Below are positions 1-9,698 of a DNA stretch of 64,000 nucleotides, piece by piece (positions within the stretch are counted from its first letter, which is position 1; each line of letters begins with the position of its first letter). The DNA is taken from NCBI GenBank assembly GCA_036023115.1, contig JAYKKT010000056.1, positions 3,282,001-3,346,000 of the forward strand, read 5' to 3'. A program made the translations under genes and the position numbers. The notes under the pieces were generated by a model. It saw only the letters and a program-made list of their open reading frames with translations, was not told the origin of the DNA and made no database searches. Source of the stretch: Brasenia schreberi. Its lineage: Eukaryota > Streptophyta > Magnoliopsida > Nymphaeales > Cabombaceae.

Positions 1-304
1 AAATGAAACCCAAATATAACTTGCAATATGGCCTTAACTAAGGTCTTGGGAATAAGAGCGAAAGCTCAATGTGTGTGAGTGCTTGAATTGAAGTACTACG
101 CACACAACATGAAATTAAACCCAAATATAAATTGCAGTATGGCCTTAACTAAGGTCTTGGGAATAAGAGCGAAAGCTCATTGTGTGTGAGTGCTTGAATT
201 GAAGTACTACGCACACAACATGAAATTAAACCCAAATATAAATTGCAGTATGGCCTTAACTAAGGTCTTGGGAATAAGAGCGAAAGCTCAATGTGTGTGA
301 GTGC
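1..304 (-). repeat. 111-bp tandem repeat inside the 3' LTR, about 2.7 units
   Basis: Units start at TGAAATTAAA at 110 and 221, giving a 111-bp period, with the preceding partial unit from 1. Each unit contains GGCCTTAACTAAGG, itself nearly palindromic, and GCGAAAGCTCA. The other LTR has more units of the same repeat. Confidence 0.92.
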
Positions 305-639
305 TTGAAGTGGATGGGGTTTGGCCGGATGGAAGTGGTGGCGATGTGGAGTGAAGCAGACCAGGAGGCAGTGGTGGTGAGAGGCAGAGCTGGGCGGGGG
401 AGGCAATGGTGGCGTAGGTGGAGGAAGGTGGAAAGCTCGGTTGGGAGGTGGCTGGCCAAGGTCGGCTGGAAATCCTTGCCAAACTCACCCCTTAGGGGGG
501 GGTTTATATAGGTTGGTGAAGGGCGGTTGGGGCTGGTTTTGAGGAGGTGGTAAGGTGGTTTAGGTGGTGGTGGTGTGCTGATAAGGTGGGCTGGTTTTGA
601 GGAGGGGCCAGATATTTTAATACAAGGGGTTTTAGGTAG

Positions 640-930
640 ATGGTTTGCTAGTTTTAGGTGGGATGGTTTAGGGGTTTAGGGCTTAGCTAGGTGGGTTGGT
701 CTTGGGGTGAGGTTTAGTGAGATGGGTTAGGTGATTAGGCTACGATTAGGTTAGGTTTAAGGAAATTAGGCTAGGTTTAGGGAAGGATTAGGGAAGTGGG
801 TTAGGTGATTAGGTTGGGATTAGGCCAGGATTAGGAAAGTGGGTTAGGTGATTAGGCTAGGTTTAGGACGGGATTAGGGTAAAAGGCTAGGATTAGGGGT
901 TTTTAATTAGGATTGGGTTAGGGAGCTCCC
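640..930. repeat. TTAGG-rich telomere-like block in the LTR
   Basis: This stretch contains more than twenty TTAGG cores in varied contexts (TTTAGGG, GATTAGG, GGTTAGG). The same block is at about 12080-12350 in the other LTR. It resembles degenerate plant telomere repeat TTTAGGG but has no exact 7-bp periodicity. It belongs to the LTR and is not a chromosome end. Confidence 0.75.
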
Positions 931-1746
931 TTTGCATAACCCATAGACCTTGTTGCATCATGTTGGTGCAGCCCTAGGTTAGGTTTTGACTAATTACAAG
1001 CTTAAACCCATGCTAATTAGGCCAACCCACATGATTAACCCCAAACTTGACACACAAGTCAAGCTTAATTACAATCACTCCCAAATCTTATCCTCCCCCA
1101 CTCTCTCTCATGCCCATAATCCCACGTGAATTTCAAGTGGGCCCCACCTCCATTTATGAGAAGGTGATGTGGGCCATGGATGTGGATATTGGATTGGATC
1201 TCTAGATCCAAATCCAAATCCACACATAGGTTTGGATTGGGATTTGGATATATATGGTCCAGATCCAATCCAAACTGAATTATGACTCCTTCAGCCCAAA
1301 ACGAACGGTTTGTGCGAGGTCTGATAGCATCAGTACTCCGTCTGCGTTGGGTCTTCGCCAACATGGTCGTCCGCTTCTGTTTTCACCTTTCGGAGATGAT
1401 TTCAAGTGATGTTTTGCTAATAACAGGGTCTTGGACGTTCGAGATCCTGGGGGTGGATTCAATACGAGAGTTATTATGCCGGGCTCGACATGTGCTCCGG
1501 TTCCGGGCTCTCCTTTGTTCTCCTGGTCCTACTTTGATCAGGCCAAGCTTGCTTCGTGGGGTTTCAAAACATATTTTAACAGTTTTTAAAACATATTATA
1601 CATATTTAAAACATATAAAGTTTAAAACATATGTACAGGGTTGCCTGGAAGGCTCTTGGGTTTCCAGACTTAAAATGGCCCTTTGGGGCTGCTTTTACAA
1701 AACCAGGTTTGTTTTGAGAAATTCATGGGATTTCGGGGTGTTTACA

Positions 1747-1763
1747 GATGCCCCTCTTTGGCC
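1747..1763 (-). other. Polypurine tract of the Tat element
   Basis: Read on the minus strand, AAAGAGGGGCATC lies directly before the 3' LTR start TGTAAACACC. This is the expected place and composition of the plus-strand primer for reverse transcription. It supports the minus orientation and the LTR boundary at 1746. Confidence 0.8.
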
Positions 1764-2915
1764 TTGTCCAAATCGATTTGGATAAGGGCAAAGATGACAA
1801 ACACCCCTTTCAATGTCTCCCTAGATCTATCCACGAAAATATGGGATCGTCCCAATTTTTAGCAAAATCTCAATTTAAAAACTCTGGTGGAGGAGATTTC
1901 ACGCCAAAGGGATATGTATGGAATCTGGTCCTAAATGGGATCATGTTTATGCAAGTGCCATGCGTGGAATGCAGATGTATGACATGGGTGTGGTGCTAAG
2001 AGTGGCGACCTCCTAGAGACCAGATGTGGTCGAACTCTAGAGACTTGCAAGGCCTACTGCTCCAAGTGAGCAAATCATATGTTGTTCGATGTTCGATTTT
2101 TCAAAATCTATTTACAAAACTATTTACAAAAGGGACAACTGTCTTGAGTCTCGATCCTAAGGATCTCGAGTTCTTCTTGTTCGCCCTTGTTTGAGTCTTA
2201 ACACTCGCTTATCTAGCGGAGGTTTTATAAGAAAACAAGCTATATTTCAAATTCCTACGCCTTACTCGAAACATCGAATTCTCAAACAAGATGAAATTCA
2301 AGTAAGTAAATCCTATTTTTACTTTAGAATTCCTCGAAATGAATCATGCTTTAGCTTGGGATAAGCTAGGGATGGGAAAGAGATACCACGGTCCCTTCTG
2401 AAGCGTCCCGTGGTTTAAGGCATAGAAGGCGGAAAATTACTCTTTTTGAGCTTTTTGGCCTCTTTTTCCTTTTTTTCATAGAGGGTCTCCCTTTGGGAGT
2501 ATTTTTTATTTAATCCCTCTTTTTCACAAGAGAATCAATTTTTCTTTTGAATTCTGGTTTCTTTCTTTTGGAAAGAGCCTTTTGAATGGGAAATTCCCTT
2601 TGTTTGGGCCGTGTTTTTCCTTTTGGAAGGAGAAGAGAAGAGGGGAGGACTTATCCCAAGCTCACACTCGATCCATTCCAGATCAGCCTATTTAGAAATA
2701 GCACGTACTACTTGCAAGTATCTTGCTATATTGAACTAGGCCTTTCTTTGTAAGAAGAAGGATTTTGAAATGTAACCACGATTTTGAAGACTCCACTCTT
2801 TTACAAGTGCGAATTCTCTCACTCAGGGTCACACGATTTTACCTTTGCACCTTATTTTCAAGTCTCAGGGCAGCTATCCCTAAAATTTTCGAAAATGGGG
2901 AATTTACTACAAATC
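1764..2915 (-). other. Non-coding 3' internal region of the Tat element
   Basis: About 1.15 kb between the integrase stop and the polypurine tract. I see no conserved protein domain on either strand. It has T-rich runs around 2450-2600. Long untranslated stretches next to the LTRs are common in Tat elements. Confidence 0.6.
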
Positions 2916-4205
2916 CTACACATAATACTTCTTTAAGTACTGAATATTGATAGGATCTGCTAAATTCCTAGCTTCTACATCGATCAACCAATACGAGTTG
3001 TTCGTGGTGGTTGCACATACAACATAGGGTCCATCCCACTTGGGGCGCCACTTTCCGAGGGGATGTGGGTCACGATAGTGGATGATTTTTAAGACTAGAT
3101 CCCCCACTTCAAAGTGGCAAGGTCTCATGTATTTGCTATAGTGTCGGGCTATCCTTTGCCGGTATGCACGAGCATGATCCATGGTAAGGAGTCGCCTTTC
3201 ATCTAGCAAATCTAGTTCGGCCATCCTAGCATGCTGAAGTGTCTCTAGGGGGAGGTCGAGTGCAATGGATGTATGGAATGAATGAAGTTGAGTATGAATG
3301 GGAAGAATGGTGTTTGTGCCATAGACCAATTCGAATGGTGTGGCATTCGTGGGAGTCCGGATGGAAGTCGTATAAGCCCATAAGGCTTCATCCAGCTTCT
3401 CGTGCCACGTCCTACCCTTCTCTAAGGTTTTCTCAATTATGCTAATGAGAGTCTTGTTTGTGGCTTCGGCTTGGCCGTTGCCTTGAGGGTAGTAGGGCAA
3501 AGAGAAGTGGTGAGTTATGCCATATGTGTTGCACAACTTAACCATCCGCTCGTTCTTGAATGGGGTGACATTATCAGACACAAGGTCTCGTGGAACCCCA
3601 AATCGAGCCAAGATATTCCTCCGGATGAAAGCCACCACATGTTGCCCCAGCACGTTGGTTAGGGAAATGGCTTCTACCCACTTGGAGAAATACTCCGTGG
3701 TTGCTAAAATGAATCGATGCCCATTCGAGGCTTTTGGAAATATTGGGCCTATAATGTCAAACGCCCACATAGTGAATGGCCAGGGGCTGACCATGGAATG
3801 CAGTGCAGATGATGGGATATGAATGGCGTGCCCATGCACTTAACATGGATGACACTTCCTAACATGATCATGACAATCCCTTTTCAGGGTGGACCAAAAA
3901 TAGCCCCCTCTAAGTATTTTCATTGCCATCATGTTGGCATTAACATGACCTCCACATTCTCCATCGTGGAACTCATGCATCACTATCCGAGCCTCCTCTA
4001 GATCGATACACCTAAGCAGGATGCCGGTAAAACTTTTTTTGTATAAAACCCCACCCAAAATGGTGTATCGGGTCGAAATCTTACGGATGAATGCTTTATC
4101 TTTGGATGTGGCATCCTCGGCGAATCCTCCATTTTCTAGAAATTGTTTTATGTCGTAAAACCAGGGTTTTTCAATAGACTCTGGGTTATTTTGGTAAATA
4201 TCCAA
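2916..4205 (-). pseudogene. Integrase region of the Tat element
   Basis: Integrase inserts the cDNA into chromosomes. The first part (4205-3840) carries the zinc-binding His/His/Cys/Cys region, ending in KCHPC. A TAA stop at 3840-3842 interrupts the frame, which then continues without shift into the catalytic core (3839-2916). The acidic triad is visible: Asp in FDIIGP, Asp in SDN, and Glu in GQAE 35 residues later, the expected D,D-35-E spacing. A C-terminal GKWRPKWDGPY block follows and the frame ends with KKYYV. No chromodomain follows. Another in-frame stop (TAG at 4233) separates this from the upstream RNase H. The core reads well but the polyprotein is interrupted. Confidence 0.9.
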
Positions 4206-4232
4206 ATCATGTGTGGATGGGTTGGGCGCATG

Positions 4233-4809
4233 CTATATTTCTAAAGACCGGGTCCTTGAAATAGGATCGACCTTTAGGGCTGAACCTAAGGAGGAGAGGG
4301 CATCGGTGATGCCATTGTCCTCTCTTCCTACATGTGTGAGTTTACACGATTGGAAGGACTCAACCAATCGAGTGGCCAACTCGTGATATGGAAGCAGTTT
4401 TTCATTACGTACTTGCCAAATTTTCAAAACCTGGTTTATAACAAGGAGTGAATCTCCAAAGACCTCGATGCATGATGCCCTTAGAGTTTTCGAAATCCTT
4501 AAGCCTTGTATGAGTGCTTCATACTCAGCTACGTTGTTGGAACATTCGAAATCTAGGCGGACTGCTATTGAGGATGACCCCAGCACCAACCCCTCGTTGG
4601 TTTCGTGCCCCATCGAAGTGCATCTTCCACACTTGGTTTTCGAAATTGTTTGCCAAAATGTGGTTTTGGAAATGGTTTTGTAATATGCCTTCATCAGGAA
4701 TTTCATCAAGCCTGGGATATGCGTCCTCCAAGGGGAACTCAGCCACGTAGTTTGCTAGGGCTTGCCCCTTAATGGAGATCTGGTGATGGTATTTTTGGTC
4801 ATACTCCAT
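4233..4809 (-). pseudogene. Second, archaeal-type RNase H domain of the Tat element
   Basis: The segment has the motifs of the extra RNase H that Tat elements carry after the usual one: MHFDGA with its Asp, NNVAEYEAL with the Glu, FGDSLLVINQV with an Asp, and NGITDAL with the last Asp. The first block is in the frame 4525-4809 and the remainder in the frame 4233-4709, so a frameshift lies near 4570. The N-terminal part (ISIKGQALANYVAEFPL) is the usual connection that follows the first RNase H. Role by family: an additional RNase H fold, perhaps degrading RNA in the hybrid. Broken here. Confidence 0.85.
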
Positions 4810-4821
4810 TAGAAGGAGTTG

Positions 4822-6553
4822 TCATTTGCCCAATCTACCCGTGAGAATGGGTTTTTCGAATAAGTGCTTGATTGGATCAAGCTTGGACACTATCCAGATC
4901 TCATGATCTAGGAAATAGTATCTGAATTTCTGGCAGGCCCAGACTAGGGCCAAGCACGTCTTCTCCATGGCTTGATAATTTCGTTCATAAGCCAAGAGAG
5001 TTTTCGAAATATAGTAGATGGCATACTCCTTATGGGTGTCATCCTCGTATTGAGCCAATAGGGCTCCTAAAGCATTCGCATGCACAGAGATGTAGAGTAA
5101 AAGCGATTTTCCTTGCTTCGGAGGATTCAAAACGGGGGGATTAACCAAGTATGCCTTTAGTCTTTTGAAGGACTTCTGGCATTCGTCATCCCATAAGAAT
5201 TTCGTGCCCTTCCTCAACAGTTTGTTGAAGGGTTCATTCACATCTAGTCGCCAGATACGATATGAATCGACGAACGGATTGTAATCGACCTTGGAGGCTA
5301 CGAATTTGGGTGAGATTGGAGGGTGGAGCCATGTCTATGATGGCTCGACACTTAGAGGGGTCGACTTCTATACCCCTTTGGCTCACCATAAAGCCTAGAA
5401 GCTTCCCTGATTCTACCCCGAATACACATTTTTGAGGGTTTAGCTTTACTTTGTAAAGCCTAAGCCTTTCGAAAATCTTTTGCAAACATTCGATATGAGT
5501 GCATCGGGTTTTGGATTTCGCCAAGAGATCATCTACATACACTTCTACGAGCTCATGAATTTGATCATGGAAGATCGTGGTCATGGCTCGTTGGTATGTT
5601 GCGCCGGCATTTTTCAAACCAAAGGGCATGACTGTATAGCAATACGTGTCCCATGGGGTTGTGAAGGCGGTCTTACCCTGATCTCGTGGACTTAGTTTGA
5701 TTTGATTATAGCCTGAATAGCCATCCATAAACGAAAACATTTCATGATTTGCAGTGCTATCGACTATCAAATCTATGTTTGGTAAAGGATAATTATCCTT
5801 TGGAGTGACTTTATTCAGGCTTCTGAAATCGATGCATATTCGAATTTTCCCATTGGTTTTTCGAATTACAACGACGTTTGACAACCAATCAGAATATGCA
5901 ATGGGTTTTATAAATCCAGCTTTTAACAGGTCTTCTAAACCCTCTTTGACTTGCGCATGTACATTCGGGTGTATTTTCCTAAGCTTCTGCTTTATGGGTT
6001 TTACATCCGCATCTAAGGGAAGACGATGTTCGACAATGCTGGGGTCTATGCCCGGCATGTCTTCATACGTCCATGCAAACACATCTAAATAGGTTTGTAG
6101 AAATGCAATGAATGCTAATCTTTCATGTTCATGCAAGCATGCGCCTATTTTAATGGTTTTGGGATTGGAATCATCCCCTAGGTTCACCTCTATGAAATCT
6201 CCTCCTATTGAATTGGAAGGTCTTTCAAAATCGAGAATTCTATGAAATTCTGGGAGCTCAGAAGTGGGATCTTCCTCAAGGGGATCCACTTCTGGGCTTT
6301 GATCATTCTCGTAGGTTATAGACCCGAGGGAATTTGATGCGTGATTTTCAAAAAGTCCTGGTTTTGTACTCGGATTTTTAAGTGATTTCAAAATTTTTGG
6401 TCTGGCTATGTAGACGACGTTTCTTTCGAAATCCTTTTCTTTTGCCAAAGTCCTACCAGGAGTAGCTATATACAAAATCTTTTTGGTATTTTCAAGATTT
6501 TTGATTTTTTTGGGTTTTTGTAAAACAAGAACCTTAGGAACTATACAAAGCAC
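4822..6553 (-). pseudogene. Reverse transcriptase and first RNase H of the Tat element
   Basis: Reverse transcriptase copies the element RNA into DNA. In the upstream frame (6553-5234) I see the RT palm motifs: GKIRICIDFRSLN, MPFGLKNAGATYQR, and the catalytic YVDD in VEVYVDDLL at about residue 340 of this frame. The frame shifts near 5240, and the RT tail and RNase H continue in 5241-4822 (LLRKG, ALGALLAQ, SKTLLAYERNY). An in-frame TGA closes it at 4822-4824 where the family usually has a Trp codon; the same frame continues beyond into the connection at 4809. Extra residues at 6553-6250 form a poorly conserved linker after the G-patch region. Confidence 0.93.
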
Positions 6554-6689
6554 TCTATTTTCGAGTTTTTATTTTTCCATTGTTTTTGGTTTTTCCTCTT
6601 TTTCGATTTTTTTGATTTTAAGTTTTCTAAATATTTTGTATTTTTATGAAAGGGATCTTCTATCATACCTACAAAGGGAAAACACTACG

Positions 6690-7669
6690 GGTTAGACTCG
6701 AAATAGGAGGTCTAAATCGTAGGTCTCTTCTAAGGCAGGTTCTAGGACACCCTTGACCCAGGTGGTCACAGGGGGTGGCTCTGGCAGTATTCTGGGAGTA
6801 TAGTTGATCCCGTATCGGCTTGGGTTGGCCCTAGGAAGGATGGGCTCTAGGAGACCCTAGTTTTGTGCCCCTAGACTTTTGTAGGGCGTGTAGCCCATAT
6901 TTAACAACATGTTCCACGATTTCTTATTCTTTGAAAAGTTTTGATAAAGATTGTGGTCCTGAAACTTGCTGTCGTCCATATCGTGTTCGTATGGCTTTTT
7001 GTCCAGGGGCTTTGGAAATAGGAAACGCTTGAGTTTTCCTAGAAGGGTTAAGATCGGGAGGGGGCTTGCTTTGGGCGACCCCTTCACATATACAACCTTC
7101 CTAGGGTTGTTTAACACGAGCCTTGGCGGCTCAATCACAATCTGCCCCAGGTTTGCCTCATGGGCCTGGGAGCTCGATAAACAAGGGGAGTTTATAATCC
7201 CTTGAAGCTGTGGGTGACTCTCACCTAGGATCACCACGACTTGGTCCCTGAAAGGGATCTTGACATACCTGTGGAAGGTAGATGGCACAACGCACAAGCT
7301 GTGTATCCAGGGTCTTCCCAGCAACAGGTTATAATGGGGGTGGATGTCCAAGACATGGAACACCCCCGTGTGTGTGATCCCTCCCGTTTCCATCGGAAGT
7401 TCGATTGATCCTAATGGCCTAGACGCATTCCCATCGTATCCAGTGATAACGATGGGGCTTGGATTTACAGAAGTCAAGGTGACTTCAATTTGGTACGCCA
7501 CATGAAGTGGAAGGATGTTGAGCCCTCCTCCCTCATCGACTAGGCACCTGTCCAGAGAGTGGTTATTCAGAACCACCTCGATATGCAGGGCCTGGTTGTG
7601 GGACTCGTAGGGTCTATCTACATCATCTTCCGAGAAAGTGATGGGCGATTTTGCTCCTATTAAAGTCAC
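6690..7669 (-). pseudogene. Aspartic protease and G-patch-like stretch of the Tat element
   Basis: The frame follows the gag stop without shift. A retroviral-type protease core is visible as CLVDEGGGLNILP at about residues 40-55, with the downstream LLLGRPWIH block near residue 117. The usual Asp-Ser/Thr-Gly or Asp-Gly-Gly-Ser active site is altered to Asp-Glu-Gly-Gly, which may abolish cleavage. The frame then reads NMGYTPYKSLG, resembling the G-patch found between protease and RT in many Tat elements, and is cut by a TAG at about 6857. Open frame continues past this stop (GLLEPILPR to about 6700). The protease would cut the gag-pol polyprotein. Confidence 0.75.
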
Positions 7670-9556
7670 TTAGGCAGACAGGGATTCCAGACTTATGTTC
7701 GAATCAACCTTGGCTCTTTCTAGAATTTTCTCTAGCACGAGTCTATGCCTAGGCGAGGTTTGTATAAGCTCTAGGGTAGACATGTGGATAGGAATCTTTG
7801 AAAGGTGGTTTTCGAAGTCATAAGGATTTAGGATGACTTTATCCTTGTCTTCTTTTAGCAGAACTCTAGGAATACATGTTTTTGAGGGGCCAGGTACACT
7901 GACCACCTTTTTAGCACTTTGTAGGTGCGGGGGTTGATAGATCCTCCCGGATCTAGTCACTTCCTCCACGACCAGCCTAGGGTTCGCACTAGAATTGGCT
8001 CTAAGTATGAGTTGAGGAGCACCTTGAAGTTTCAAAACTGGTTTAGCCGGGGATTCAGCTCTTGGTGGTCCCCGGATGACGACTTGGGTGGGCTTCTTGT
8101 ACAGTACAAGAATGGGCATACAAGTGGGTCGACCAGACTCAGAATTTTGTGCTAGTTCCTTTGAAAAGGTGATGATACATACCTCCTTTCCTTTCCCACT
8201 GTTACTGGCGTGCTTGGGAAAGGGTTCTTTGAAGATAGCTTGAGGTGGCTCAGGTTCCGCAGTGACTTGGAGCCGGCCCTCCCCTATCAAGTTCTCGATT
8301 TTATTTAAAAGGGAGAAACAACGTTTGGTATCATGGCCTTTGAGCCGATGATACTTACAAAATTGATTTAAATACCCCCCTTTGGAAGTGACTCCTTCGA
8401 GGATTTCAGGAAGTTCTATCATGCCTTGGGCAAGTAGGAGGTCTAGGACCTCCGACACAGGTTGTCCTAACGGAGTGTACTCCCGTTTTTTAATCGGTTT
8501 TTGAAAGGTTCGCTCCCTTTTGTTTTCTAACTTTTCAAAATTTTTAGAAGTGCCTGCCACGCCTGGATCCACCTGGACATTGGCGATTTTATGGGGCTTC
8601 GCCCCTTTGTCCATTGTGGGTAGCCCATAAGTGATGGGCTTTTCCAAGCGGGTTTTAGAAATGACACTTCCTTTCCATAAGTGATCGTATGTCCCTTTTC
8701 TCAAGTTTGTTTCGAAAAGGGATGCCTTTTTTATCAACTTATGGAAAGTTGAGATCTCATGGAGCGAGAAATTTAACTCGCTTTTAAAATTATCCAGGAT
8801 GAGCATGACTGCGCATCCTTCGGATATGGGCTCTCGCACTTGGCCCAAAAGTGACCTCCATCGTATAATGAAGGCATGTACGTCTTTGTTCATGCCTTGC
8901 TTTGTATCCCTTAAAGTATTTAGAGTCGGCGTGACTTCTACATTGTGTGCAAATCTTTGCATGAAGCAGTTCGCTAACTCTTCAAAAGTAGCGAACTGGC
9001 TTAAGTCGTAGAAAGCCAGCCATTTGCCAGCTGTGCCTTTAAGGGATAAAGGGAACCAATACACCCATTTCATCGAGTCCTTTTTCTTCTTATGGGCTCG
9101 ACGCGAGAAAAGTTGCAAGTGAGACCTAGGGAATCCCATGCAATCATACCGATGGAAGTTCGGTATTTCATTGTCACTGTCTGTTTCGTAATCTATAGGA
9201 AGGAAATCAGACAGGGCATAACTCCTTTTCTCTTTGTTTTGCCCCTTCAGCAGCTGCTGTAGGGCTTTACGGTCCTTTTGTGTGAAGGACTCGTGGTATT
9301 GGTTGCCTTCCATTACGGAGGCCTCTTTGTGCTTGCGAGGTTTTTCAGATTTTCTTTTGGCCTTTTGTTCACCGTTCGATGAACATGAATCGCCTACTTC
9401 AACCTCTTGGTTGAGAGCATCGATTTTGGCCTCGAATTCCCTTCTCAGGTCCTCTATCCCGTCTAGTTTGATCTTGTTTTTGAAAATCCTCCTAGAGTGA
9501 GAACTTGATGCGCATGAGCCTTGGCTCGACACTTCACTTGGGTTGGATTTTGACAT
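7670..9556 (-). pseudogene. Gag of the Tat element
   Basis: An open frame of 628 residues from an ATG at 9556. Gag forms the virus-like particle and packages the RNA. The N-terminal 110 residues are basic and rich in Ser/Glu/Lys, with a possible coiled coil (DLRREFEAKIDALNQEVEV). The retrotransposon gag domain lies at about residues 160-290 (LKGTAGKWLAFY, FEELANCFMQRF, LRDTKQGMNKDVHAF). A zinc-knuckle-like CKYHRLKGHDTKRC follows at about residue 400. The C-terminal third is a Pro-rich linker. It ends at a TAA directly followed in frame by the protease, so this stop either needs readthrough or is a lesion. It is the longest intact frame in the element. Confidence 0.9.
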
Positions 9557-9698
9557 GCTTTCAAGCCTTTTTCAAAAATTCCTAAGTACAAGTAAAGAAA
9601 ACAACGTTAAAACAACACCTCTTTGAAAATCTTTTCGCAAGTTCCTAAAATGACTCGACTTTTAAAAGACTCACATCTCACCGGGCGTGCCAATCTTC
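9557..9698 (-). other. 5' leader and probable primer-binding site of the Tat element
   Basis: A short leader lies between the LTR and the gag start. In element orientation the LTR end GTCTACA is followed by GAAGAT and then TGGCACGCCCGG (complement at 9681-9692). This fits the position of a primer-binding site, but I cannot name the tRNA with certainty. Confidence 0.45.

Larger units (their letters stand above)
1..1746 (-). repeat. 3' LTR of the Tat element (partial)
   Basis: Window position 1 aligns with 10279 in the other LTR. The copy ends at TGTTTACA (1739-1746), which in element orientation is the LTR start TGTAAACA. It lacks the sequence matching about 10810-11735 of the right LTR; the join lies near 305, where both partners share TTGAAG. 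The part before 1 is outside the window. Confidence 0.9.

Noticed and set aside
2916..9556. Integrated virus (endogenous pararetrovirus)
   Set aside because: Long LTRs, PPT and an integrase with D,D-35-E are present, and no movement or coat protein is seen; it is an LTR retrotransposon.
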